Assembly (NCBI GenBank): GCA_964409675.1
Contig: CAYPEF010000126.1
Span: 1 to 5,955 of the forward strand
DNA length: 5,955 nucleotides
Direction of reading: 5' to 3'
DNA from: CAYMDD01 sp964409675
GTDB lineage: Bacteria > Pseudomonadota > Alphaproteobacteria > Rickettsiales > SXRF01
The position numbers and the translations under genes were made by a program. The notes under the pieces are model-generated. The model did no database searches and was not told where the DNA came from. It was given only the letters and a program-made list of their open reading frames with translations. Below are positions 1-4,688 of the stretch, piece after piece. Position 1 is the stretch's first letter, and every line of letters begins with the position of its first letter.

Positions 1-53
1 GCGAAGGCGGCAGGACCATCGGTGCAGGCGTCGTGGCGAAGATTGTGCAGTAA
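1..53 (+). CDS. tuf: Elongation factor Tu, C-terminal end (partial)
   Basis: This is the last 16 codons of a gene running in from the left edge, read in the frame starting at base 3 and ending at TAA 51-53. The residues EGGRTIGAGVVAKIVQ match the well-conserved C-terminus of EF-Tu domain 3. EF-Tu is the GTPase that brings aminoacyl-tRNA to the ribosomal A site. A tuf copy just upstream of tRNA-Trp and secE-nusG is the common proteobacterial arrangement, which supports the call despite the short fragment. A strong terminator follows 20 bases after the stop, so tuf seems to end its own transcription unit here. Confidence 0.93.
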   Translation, partial: EGGRTIGAGVVAKIVQ

Positions 54-73
54 ACCAATTCGCTACAATTAAC

Positions 74-108
74 AAAAAAGCCCGGCAGGAAACTGCCGGG
101 CTTTTTTT
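74..108 (+). terminator. Intrinsic terminator after tuf
   Basis: A perfect 8-bp G+C-rich stem, CCCGGCAG (81-88) with CTGCCGGG (93-100), closes a GAAA tetraloop (89-92). It is extended by G80-C101 and an A run (74-79) pairing with the T run (102-108). The A run upstream and T run downstream could make it work in both directions. This is the clearest terminator in the window. Confidence 0.95.
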
Positions 109-135
109 ATATCTTGCTTCCTATCCCCTATTTTC

Positions 136-169
136 CCTTGTCATTCCCGCGCAAGAGGGAATGACAAGG
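136..169. repeat. 13-bp perfect inverted repeat, dRS3-like core
   Basis: CCTTGTCATTCCC (136-148) is the exact reverse complement of GGGAATGACAAGG (157-169), with an 8-base spacer. The inner 20 bases (143-162) have the form ATTCCC-N8-GGGAAT. That is the published consensus form of the neisserial dRS3 repeat, and similar palindromes built on GTCATTCCCGCG are scattered in many proteobacterial genomes. The resemblance is to a pattern and does not show common descent. No T run follows, so it is not a standard terminator. It could be a dispersed repeat or an RNA-stabilising hairpin. Confidence 0.75.
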
Positions 170-301
170 AAGATATTTCTCCTAGCAACATCCTTTTCAC
201 GAAACTGGCATATTGTCATTCTTTCTGTTAATCTCTTTGCCAACAGAGCTGCAAAAGATGGGATTGCCTCACTATTTGCCAGCCGCAACAGGAGGACGTT
301 T

Positions 302-595
302 ATGAATAAATCTCAGCATGAGGGCGAACCATCACGCCCATTAATAGATAATCCACATACCGCGAGAGCAATACATCCGCATGATCCTCACCTGCCGCCT
401 ACCCATTACCATGGCGGGCACCCGGTAGATCATGATCCATTAGGAAAAACAGAAAATGCTCCCGATACAGGCAGACTTATGAGCCAAGATGAGCATGCCC
501 GAACTGCGAATCAGCCTAATGCCCCGCATTACTCCGGCATTGCTTCCAGACCCCTTAATCCCCGACTACATCCGCCCCAGGGAAGAAGCCGATAG
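302..595 (+). CDS. Hypothetical His/Pro-rich small protein (97 aa)
   Basis: I do not recognise this protein. The ATG at 302 is chosen because a near-perfect ribosome binding site, AGGAGG (290-295), lies 6 bases upstream. The frame stays open back to an ATG at 161, but that start lies inside the inverted repeat and has no such site. The 97 residues contain 12 histidines (positions 6, 19, 25, 27, 30, 35, 37, 40, 44, 65, 76, 90), eight of them between 19 and 44, plus many Pro, Asn and Asp. There is no signal peptide, membrane segment or cysteine, and few large hydrophobics, so it is probably disordered. The His cluster could bind metal, but that is a guess. It sits between tuf and tRNA-Trp, where most relatives have no gene. 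The good ribosome site argues for a real gene; the odd composition argues for caution. Confidence 0.55.
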   Translation: MNKSQHEGEPSRPLIDNPHTARAIHPHDPHLPPTHYHGGHPVDHDPLGKTENAPDTGRLMSQDEHARTANQPNAPHYSGIASRPLNPRLHPPQGRSR

Positions 596-611
596 AATAT
601 ATTCAGAATAC

Positions 612-639
612 TGGACAGCCGCGCTTAGTCTGTTATAAC
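612..639 (+). promoter_or_regulatory. Candidate promoter for tRNA-Trp
   Basis: TGGACA (612-617) and TATAAC (634-639) are separated by 16 bases, each matching the sigma-70 consensus at five of six positions. The predicted start lies about 30 bases upstream of the tRNA. The stretch just after the -10 (640-653) is nearly all G+C. A G+C-rich discriminator of this kind is typical of stable-RNA promoters under stringent (ppGpp) control, so that control is inferred here. Confidence 0.5.
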
Positions 640-675
640 CACCGCCTCGCGCCCATTACATTCACCGGGCGCCAC

Positions 676-751
676 AGGAGTGTAGCTCAATTGGTAGAGC
701 ACCGGTCTCCAAAACCGGGGGTTGCAGGTTCGAGTCCTGTCGCTCCTGCCA
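676..751 (+). tRNA. trpT: tRNA-Trp, anticodon CCA
   Basis: The full cloverleaf can be drawn over 76 bases. The acceptor stem AGGAGTG (676-682) pairs with CGCTCCT (741-747), with one T-G pair. The D arm is GCTC...GAGC. The anticodon stem CCGGT/ACCGG closes the loop CTCCAAA with anticodon CCA at 709-711. The T arm is CAGG-TTCGAGT-CCTG. The discriminator is G748, as expected for bacterial tRNA-Trp, and the CCA tail is encoded at 749-751. It decodes UGG. Its position just upstream of secE-nusG is the usual one in Proteobacteria. Confidence 0.98.
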
Positions 752-780
752 GCTTTTTCCCGCTGATGCAGGCTTTTCTT
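745..780 (+). terminator. Possible terminator overlapping the tRNA 3' end
   Basis: CCTGC (745-749) plus CAGC (750-753) can pair with GCTG (762-765) plus GCAGG (768-772), giving 9 bp with a two-base AT bulge and an 8-base loop (754-761). CTTTTCTT (773-780) follows. The 5' arm uses the last acceptor-stem bases and the CCA tail, so this hairpin and the mature tRNA fold exclude each other. It may instead be chance, with the RNA reading on into secE. Confidence 0.4.
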
Positions 781-789
781 AACAAAGGG

Positions 790-817
790 TTGAATTCCGC
801 TTTTTTTGCTATATAAG
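790..817 (+). promoter_or_regulatory. Candidate secE-nusG promoter with overlapping inverted repeat
   Basis: TTGAAT (790-795) and TATAAG (812-817) are 16 bases apart, a fair sigma-70 match, placed about 75 bases upstream of secE. An 8-bp perfect inverted repeat, TTCCGCTT (795-802) with AAGCGGAA (815-822), begins at the last -35 base, spans the spacer and covers most of the -10. It could be a repressor site or a DNA hairpin, though chance is not excluded. Downstream, CCTCGCG (831-837) can pair with CGCGGGG (845-851) in the leader. Confidence 0.45.
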
Positions 818-891
818 CGGAAAGCTCAAGCCTCGCGTGAGATGCGCGGGGCCGGTAGCATTTACGGAAAAATCAACGAAAGATCCGATGC

Positions 892-1089
892 ATGACCAAG
901 CAATCCCCGGCGAAGTTCAGCCGTGAGGTGCGGCAGGAAGCCGCCAGGATCACCTGGCCGACCCGGCGCGAAACCATGATTTCCACGATGATGGTGCTGC
1001 TGCTGGCGGGACTGACAGCCACCTTCTTCCTACTGGTGGATGCGGTGATCGGGAATTTCGTGCAATGGGTCCTTGGGATCGGAGTATAA
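892..1089 (+). CDS. secE: Preprotein translocase subunit SecE
   Basis: SecE is the small essential subunit of the SecYEG channel in the inner membrane, clamping the two halves of SecY. The 65 residues are the short one-span form common in bacteria, unlike the three-span form of E. coli. An N-terminal cytoplasmic amphipathic helix (about 8-28) contains the family hallmark ITWPTRRET at 20-28. It is followed by one membrane helix at about 30-60. The ATG at 892 is used because it puts the conserved helix at the usual distance from the start. Its ribosome site is weak (GAAAG, 878-882). Another ATG at 888 is out of frame. The stop overlaps the nusG ribosome binding site, so the two genes are probably co-transcribed and translationally coupled. 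Confidence 0.95.
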   Translation: MTKQSPAKFSREVRQEAARITWPTRRETMISTMMVLLLAGLTATFFLLVDAVIGNFVQWVLGIGV

Positions 1090-1099
1090 GGAAAATAAC

Positions 1100-1636
1100 A
1101 TGGCCGCTCGCTGGTATATCGTTCACGCTTATTCGGGCTTTGAGAAGAAAGTCGCGCAGACCATCCGCGAACAGGCGGCGCAGAAGGGCTTGAGCGAGCA
1201 GGTCGAGGAAGTCTTCGTCCCCGTGGAAGACGTGACGGAAGTGCGCCGCGGCAAGAAAGTAAGCGCCGAGCGCAAGTTCTTCCCCGGCTACGTCATGGTG
1301 AAGATGACCCTCTCGGACGAATCCTGGCACATGGTGAAGAATATTCCCAAGGTCACCGGGTTCCTGGGCGGCGGCAGCAAGGGCCGCCCGCTGCCGATTT
1401 CCGACAAGGAAGCCGAATCCATCTTCTCGCAGGTACGCGAGGGCGTGAGTAGCGCCGCCAGCGGCATCAGCTTCGAGATCGGCGAATCGGTCAAAATTAC
1501 CGAAGGCCCCTTCGAAGGCTTCGTCGGCAATGTCGAACAGGTGGACGACGAGAAGAAGCGCGTGAAAGTCTCCGTCTCCATCTTCGGCCGCGCCACGCCG
1601 GTGGACCTGGAGTTTACGCAGGTGGAGAAGGTGTAA
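1100..1636 (+). CDS. nusG: Transcription termination/antitermination factor NusG
   Basis: NusG binds RNA polymerase, affects pausing and Rho-dependent termination, and can link polymerase to the ribosome. The protein is 178 residues, the usual length. The NGN domain (about 1-110) begins RWYIVHAYSGFEKK and contains FFPGYV at 60-65, part of the conserved RKFFPGYV block facing polymerase. The C-terminal KOW domain (about 126-178) shows GESVKITEGPFEGFVGNV and ends with IFGRATPVDLEF (161-172). The ATG at 1100 is preceded by AGGA (1089-1092) at 7 bases and gives the standard N-terminus. An in-frame TTG at 1073 would add nine unrelated residues inside secE. The gene lies 10 bases after secE. The next gene downstream is not rplK, as is usual, but an unrecognised gene. 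Confidence 0.97.
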   Translation: MAARWYIVHAYSGFEKKVAQTIREQAAQKGLSEQVEEVFVPVEDVTEVRRGKKVSAERKFFPGYVMVKMTLSDESWHMVKNIPKVTGFLGGGSKGRPLPISDKEAESIFSQVREGVSSAASGISFEIGESVKITEGPFEGFVGNVEQVDDEKKRVKVSVSIFGRATPVDLEFTQVEKV

Positions 1637-1682
1637 ACCTCCCATATTCTCCAAGCACCACAGCAAATTCATCTAATCCTGA

Positions 1683-2261
1683 ATGCAAATCAGAGAATGC
1701 TTCCTAGAACTGGCAAGCGGCCAGCGTATTTTCGTGACGTCTCATGAGGGACAGCTTGATTTACGAATCATGCAGCCTCGCAGCCAGGTGGACAATGAAA
1801 CAGACGAAGCCTTAGCAAGGGAGTTGCTTAAAAAAGCACGCGCGCACAACCCCGGCATTAGCACTGAACAAGAAACAAAGATTCTTGAAAATCGGCTCTA
1901 TATTGTGCCTCTTTGCGATAGAGATAGCCCCTATAATGCAGGCGCACTCGACAAACAATTTGACACCCTCGCTGCTGCCGGGATTGAATTAACCCCTGCC
2001 ATGCGCCAGTCGATCCATGCGCTTACGAAAAATGAGTCCGAACCCGAGCCACAGCAAAAAGAAACAAAATCCAAATCATCCCTGAAAAATTCACTTAAAT
2101 CTGATGAATTAGTAAAACCGGCGGGCTTTGCAAACAAAATTGCAGCGCCTGACCCTACACATGCACCTACCAAAGGACGTAAGCGCCCAGATATTAATAT
2201 TTCGTTCTCTAAAGAGGACCTGGAAGACCCGGCAAAACACCGGGGAACACGTTCTCGCTAA
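1683..2261 (+). CDS. Hypothetical protein between nusG and rplK (192 aa)
   Basis: I do not recognise this protein. The frame has a TGA directly before the ATG at 1683, so it cannot start further upstream. No clear ribosome binding site precedes it, and an internal ATG at residue 30 (1770) is no better. Residues 1-115 look like a small mixed alpha/beta domain: a possible strand pair near 5-30, a charged helix at 40-54, a strand at 71-77 (RLYIVPL), and a helix at 89-115. Residues 116-192 are charged and low in hydrophobics (Glu/Lys/Ser/Pro), probably disordered, ending RGTRSR. No signal peptide or membrane segment is seen. The gene is A+T-rich (38% G+C at 1861-1920) beside G+C-rich neighbours, which fits a later arrival or a fast-evolving gene. 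It lies 46 bases after nusG and may be read as the tail of the secE-nusG unit. Confidence 0.7.
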   Translation: MQIRECFLELASGQRIFVTSHEGQLDLRIMQPRSQVDNETDEALARELLKKARAHNPGISTEQETKILENRLYIVPLCDRDSPYNAGALDKQFDTLAAAGIELTPAMRQSIHALTKNESEPEPQQKETKSKSSLKNSLKSDELVKPAGFANKIAAPDPTHAPTKGRKRPDINISFSKEDLEDPAKHRGTRSR

Positions 2262-2278
2262 AATTTCGTAAATTATAT

Positions 2279-2307
2279 TTGCATTAGACAAATATTTCGT
2301 CTATACA
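2279..2307 (+). promoter_or_regulatory. Candidate promoter for rplKAJL
   Basis: TTGCAT (2279-2284) and TATACA (2302-2307) are separated by exactly 17 bases in an A+T-rich gap. The predicted start is near 2314, giving a leader of about 86 bases before rplK. A short inverted repeat, TAGAC (2285-2289) with GTCTA (2299-2303), lies in the spacer and touches the -10. This would let the ribosomal protein genes be expressed independently of the unrecognised gene upstream. Confidence 0.55.
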
Positions 2308-2313
2308 TCCGCC

Positions 2314-2399
2314 TCCTTTATAGGAATTTTGGGAGCCGAGGGTCGGATTTTCGTGGAATTTCCAGCTAGTAAGCGCTAACACCAAGTGAAAGAGATACG
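2314..2399 (+). promoter_or_regulatory. rplK leader, possible L1 autoregulatory region
   Basis: In many bacteria L1 binds the mRNA leader ahead of rplK and represses the rplKA pair. This leader has the expected position, and two small hairpins can be drawn: CCGA-GGG-TCGG (2336-2346) and TGGA-ATT-TCCA (2354-2364). I cannot match it base by base to the known L1 site, so the call rests on position and weak structure. The rplK ribosome site is a modest purine run, GAAAGAG (2388-2394). Confidence 0.25.
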
Positions 2400-2834
2400 A
2401 TGGCTAAAAAAGTAATTGGCTTTATCAAGCTGCAGATTCCCGCAGGCAAAGCCAACCCCTCGCCGCCAGTCGGACCGGCTCTCGGTCAGCGCGGCCTGAA
2501 CATCATGGAATTCTGTAAGGCATTCAACGCCGCCACCCAGAAAATGGAGCCCGGCGCGCCGATCCCTGTGGTGATTACCGCTTATGCGGACCGCACCTTC
2601 ACCTTTATCACCCGCAAGCCGCCGGTGTCGCACTACCTGAAAAAAGCCGCGAACATCGCCAAAGGCTCGCAGACCCCCGGTAAGGGCGCAACCGCAGGTA
2701 AAATCAGCATGAAGCAGATCCGCGACATCGCGGCTGAAAAAATGTCCGACCTCAACGCGCATGATGTTGAAGCTGCCGCCGCCATGATTCGCGGTTCGGC
2801 GCTCGCCATGGGCCTGCAAGTAGTGGAGGCATAA
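2400..2834 (+). CDS. rplK: 50S ribosomal protein L11
   Basis: L11 sits at the base of the L12 stalk on the GTPase-associated region of 23S rRNA. It takes part in factor binding and in RelA activation. The protein is 144 residues, the normal size. The N-terminal domain carries the proline-rich signature PPVGPALGQ at 22-30, the region of the thiostrepton site in known L11 proteins. The C-terminal domain (about 75-144) is the rRNA-binding half and includes the expected KTPG-like turn (here SQTPGKGA) and a Gly/Ala-rich end. The ATG at 2400 gives the standard start MAKKVIGFIKLQIPAGKA. The stop is one base before rplA, and the rplA ribosome site GGAGG (2825-2829) lies inside the last rplK codons, so translation is likely coupled. 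Confidence 0.98.
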   Translation: MAKKVIGFIKLQIPAGKANPSPPVGPALGQRGLNIMEFCKAFNAATQKMEPGAPIPVVITAYADRTFTFITRKPPVSHYLKKAANIAKGSQTPGKGATAGKISMKQIRDIAAEKMSDLNAHDVEAAAAMIRGSALAMGLQVVEA

Positions 2835-2835
2835 A

Positions 2836-3537
2836 ATGGCACATATCAGCAAGAAGCGCAAAAAAATCACCGCCACCGTCGATCGCGAGAAGCTCTACAC
2901 CCTCGCCGACGCCGTGAAACTGGTGAAATCCAACGCCACTTCCAAGTTCGATGAAACCATCGACATCGTGATGAACTTAGGCGTTGACCCGAAGCACTCC
3001 GACCAGCAGGTGCGCGGCATGGTAAGCATGCCCAACGGCACCGGCAAGAAAATCCGCGTGGCCGTATTCGCCCGTGGCGACAAGGCCGCCGAAGCCAAGG
3101 CCGCCGGCGCGGAATTCGTGGGCGCGGAAGATTTGATGGAAGCTATTCAGGGCGGTGAAAGCGGCTTTGACCGCGTGATCGCCACCCCGGACATGATGGC
3201 CGTGGTGGGCCGCTTAGGCAAGGTGCTCGGCCCACGCGGCCTGATGCCGAACCCGAAGCTTGGCACTGTTACCCCCAACGTCGGCGAAGCAGTGAAGCAG
3301 GCGAAAGCCGGTCAGGTGGAATTCCGCGTGGAGAAGGCGGGCATCGTGCATGCCGGCATCGGCAAGGCGTCATTCGATGAAGCGAAGCTCGCGCAGAACA
3401 TCGCCGCCTTCGTAGACGCGGTGACCAAAGCCAAGCCGTCAGGCGCAAAAGGCAACTATATCAAGAAAATCGGCATTTCCTCCACCATGGGCGTGGGCGT
3501 GAAGGTCGATCCCGCCAGCATCACCGCAGCGGCGTAA
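2836..3537 (+). CDS. rplA: 50S ribosomal protein L1
   Basis: L1 forms the mobile L1 stalk that contacts E-site tRNA. In many bacteria it also represses its own operon by binding the rplK leader. The protein is 233 residues, full length for the family. The first part of domain I includes FDETIDIVMNLGVDPKHSDQ. The inserted domain II carries the family signature GRLGKVLGPRGLMPNPK from residue 125. The chain returns to domain I with VEFRVEKAGIVHAGIGK and a C-terminal stretch ending SSTMGVGVKVDPASI. The start at 2836 is fixed by GGAGG six bases upstream and by the common MAHISKKRKK-type N-terminus. There are no breaks or unusual insertions. Confidence 0.98.
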   Translation: MAHISKKRKKITATVDREKLYTLADAVKLVKSNATSKFDETIDIVMNLGVDPKHSDQQVRGMVSMPNGTGKKIRVAVFARGDKAAEAKAAGAEFVGAEDLMEAIQGGESGFDRVIATPDMMAVVGRLGKVLGPRGLMPNPKLGTVTPNVGEAVKQAKAGQVEFRVEKAGIVHAGIGKASFDEAKLAQNIAAFVDAVTKAKPSGAKGNYIKKIGISSTMGVGVKVDPASITAAA

Positions 3538-3549
3538 GAGGAGAGAAAC

Positions 3550-4065
3550 ATGGCACTTACTCGCGCGAAGAAAAAAGAAGTTGTTGAAGACGTAAGCGTC
3601 GCCCTCGGCGGAGCCGAGGTGCTGATTCTGGCGCATAACAAGGGCATGACGGTCGCGGAAGTATCCGACCTGCGCGTAAAAATGCGCGCAGCCGGGGCGC
3701 GCTACAAGGTGGCCAAGAACCGCCTGACCAAGATTGCCGCCAAGGGCACCGTGTTCGAGCCGCTCAGCGAGCAGCTGAAAGGCCCCGTCGGCCTCGCCTA
3801 CTCCGCCGATCCGGTGGCTGCGGCCAAAGTTGCGGTGGATTTCGCCAAGGGCAATGACCGGTTTGTGATTCTCGGCGGCGCGTTCGGTGAGCGCGCGCTG
3901 AATGTGAAGGACGTGGAAGCGCTTGCCTCCATGCCGTCGCTCGATCAGCTGCGCGGCAAGCTTATCGGCCTGCTGCAGGCGCCCGCACAGCGTATCGCCA
4001 GCGTGCTTCAGGCACCGGCGGGCCAGGTGGCGCGGGTTATCGGCGCGCATGCGCGGAAGGAATAA
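3550..4065 (+). CDS. rplJ: 50S ribosomal protein L10
   Basis: L10 (P0) anchors the L7/L12 dimers to the ribosome, forming the stalk that recruits translation GTPases. The 171 residues are typical. The rRNA-binding N-terminal domain includes AEVLILAHNKGMTVAEVSDLR and the basic segment YKVAKNRLTKIA near residues 53-63. The C-terminal helical tail (about 130-171; QLRGKLIGLLQAPAQRIASV onward) is the L12-binding arm. The ATG at 3550 has a strong ribosome site, AGAGGAGAG (3537-3545). It lies 12 bases after rplA, so there is no room for a separate long L10-binding leader such as the one upstream of E. coli rplJ. Any L10 feedback would have to use rplA coding sequence or another site. Confidence 0.98.
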   Translation: MALTRAKKKEVVEDVSVALGGAEVLILAHNKGMTVAEVSDLRVKMRAAGARYKVAKNRLTKIAAKGTVFEPLSEQLKGPVGLAYSADPVAAAKVAVDFAKGNDRFVILGGAFGERALNVKDVEALASMPSLDQLRGKLIGLLQAPAQRIASVLQAPAGQVARVIGAHARKE

Positions 4066-4136
4066 AGAAGCGATAGATGCACCGCTTCCGAATGGTTGGT
4101 TACTAAAAGAATTAAAATTTAAGAAAGGGTACTACA
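4066..4136 (+). promoter_or_regulatory. rplJ-rplL spacer with small hairpin and rplL ribosome site
   Basis: This 71-base spacer is A+T-rich in its second half. GAAGCG (4067-4072) can pair with CGCTTC (4083-4088) around a 10-base loop, without a T run, so it is not a terminator. AAAGGG (4124-4129) stands 7 bases before the rplL ATG in an unstructured A-rich stretch. That would favour the high translation needed because L12 is made in several copies per L10. Confidence 0.4.
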
Positions 4137-4517
4137 ATGGCTGCTAATCTTGCTAAAATCGTTGACGATCTGTCGGCGCTCTCCGTGATGGAAGCTGCCG
4201 AGCTTTCCAAACTGCTCGAAGACAAGTGGGGCGTTTCCGCTGCCGCTCCGGTGGCCATGGCCGCCGCTCCGGGCGCTGCCGCCGCTGCTCCGGCGGAAGA
4301 AAAGACCGAGTTCAACGTGATCCTCGCGTCCGCTCCGGCCGACAAGAAGATCGGCATCATCAAAGTGGTGCGCGAAGTCACCGGCCTGGGCCTGAAAGAA
4401 GCCAAGGATCTGGTGGAAGCCGCACCGAAGCCGGTGAAGGAAGGCGTGAACAAGGACGAAGCCGAGAAGATCAAGAAAGCCTTGACCGAAGCCGGCGCGA
4501 CCGTTGACGTTAAGTAA
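4137..4517 (+). CDS. rplL: 50S ribosomal protein L7/L12
   Basis: L7/L12 is the multi-copy acidic stalk protein that recruits EF-Tu, EF-G and other translation GTPases. The 126 residues show the classic three parts. The N-terminal dimerisation and L10-binding domain spans 1-34. A flexible Ala/Pro-rich hinge spans about 35-54, with long Ala runs. The globular C-terminal domain (55-126) contains the conserved factor-binding helix KKIGIIKVVREVTGLGLKEA and ends ATVDVK. The ATG at 4137 has AAAGGG 7 bases upstream. The final codons overlap a -35-like TTGACG (4504-4509), so the rplL end may also serve as promoter sequence for rpoB. Confidence 0.98.
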   Translation: MAANLAKIVDDLSALSVMEAAELSKLLEDKWGVSAAAPVAMAAAPGAAAAAPAEEKTEFNVILASAPADKKIGIIKVVREVTGLGLKEAKDLVEAAPKPVKEGVNKDEAEKIKKALTEAGATVDVK

Positions 4518-4532
4518 TTACGTTACTATATA
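4504..4532 (+). promoter_or_regulatory. Candidate internal promoter for rpoB at the rplL stop
   Basis: TTGACG (4504-4509), within the last rplL codons, is five of six to consensus. TATATA (4527-4532) follows after 17 bases; an alternative -10, TATAAG (4529-4534), has a 19-base spacer. A start near 4539 would place the strong hairpin at 4542-4573 at the very beginning of the transcript. The string CTATATAAG also occurs at the secE promoter (809-817). Confidence 0.4.
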
Positions 4533-4541
4533 AGAACCATG

Positions 4542-4580
4542 CCGGGGCAGCCGCAGAAGATGCGGCGCTCCGGTTTTGGC
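4542..4580 (+). terminator. Terminator/attenuator-like hairpin between rplL and rpoB
   Basis: Bases 4542-4548 (CCGGGGC) and 4550-4555 (GCCGCA) pair with TGCGGC (4561-4566) and GCTCCGG (4567-4573). This gives 13 bp with one bulged A (4549), one G-T pair and the loop GAAGA. TTTTGGCGTTT follows. The T run is short, so partial termination is more likely than full. In E. coli the rplL-rpoB gap contains an attenuator that lowers rpoBC expression relative to the ribosomal proteins. This element is in the same place. Confidence 0.6.
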
Positions 4581-4592
4581 GTTTGTAATTCA

Positions 4593-4688
4593 GATCACGG
4601 ATGACAGATGACAGATGACGAGAAACGCTTTTTATCCTAAAGGCTGTATATTTCGTCATCCGTTATCCGTCATCTGTCATCCGTAACC
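4593..4688. repeat. Inverted arrays of a 7-base repeat (GATGACR) upstream of rpoB
   Basis: Arm 1 (4593-4620) is four heptads: GATCACG, GATGACA, GATGACA, GATGACG. Arm 2 (4654-4688), read on the - strand, is five: GGTTACG, GATGACA, GATGACG, GATAACG, GATGACG. The longest perfect pairing is 15 bp, CGGATGACAGATGAC (4598-4612) with 4669-4683. ATGACG (4615-4620) can also pair with CGTCAT (4654-4659), leaving a 33-base inner loop. Heptad slippage allows alternative registers. The RNA would form a long hairpin. The E. coli rplL-rpoB gap holds an RNase III processing hairpin, and this one could play a similar role. It may equally be a dispersed heptamer repeat. Confidence 0.85.

Noticed and set aside
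205..232. Promoter for the His-rich gene (CTGGCA, 17 bases, TTAATC)
   Set aside because: The -10 match is poor; transcription of this gene remains unexplained by a clear promoter.
161..301. N-terminal extension of the His-rich gene to ATG 161
   Set aside because: The start lies in the inverted repeat without a ribosome site, while ATG 302 has AGGAGG at ideal distance.
1073..1099. TTG start for nusG nine codons upstream
   Set aside because: It lies inside secE and adds residues absent from NusG; ATG 1100 has a ribosome site and the standard N-terminus.
1624..1652. Terminator after nusG (GGAGAA with TTCTCC)
   Set aside because: Only 6 bp with a long 17-base loop and no T run follows.
950..1672. 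240-codon frame on the - strand across secE-nusG
   Set aside because: It is antisense to two clearly conserved genes and reflects G+C-rich codon structure; the protein is low-complexity Ala/His/Leu with no recognisable motif.
2262..2278. Terminator after the 192-codon gene (AATTT with AAATT)
   Set aside because: The stem is only A-T pairs, 5 bp with a 3-base loop, too weak to terminate.
3439..4050. 203-codon - strand frame over rplA/rplJ
   Set aside because: It is a shadow of rplJ in a G+C-rich region, with no ribosome site or family motif.
3923..4147. 74-codon + strand frame running from rplJ into rplL
   Set aside because: It is out of frame with both genes, Arg/Cys-rich as expected of a shifted reading, and has no ribosome site.
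4593..4688. CRISPR-like array
   Set aside because: The 7-base units are contiguous, with no spacers, and the two arrays are in opposite orientation.
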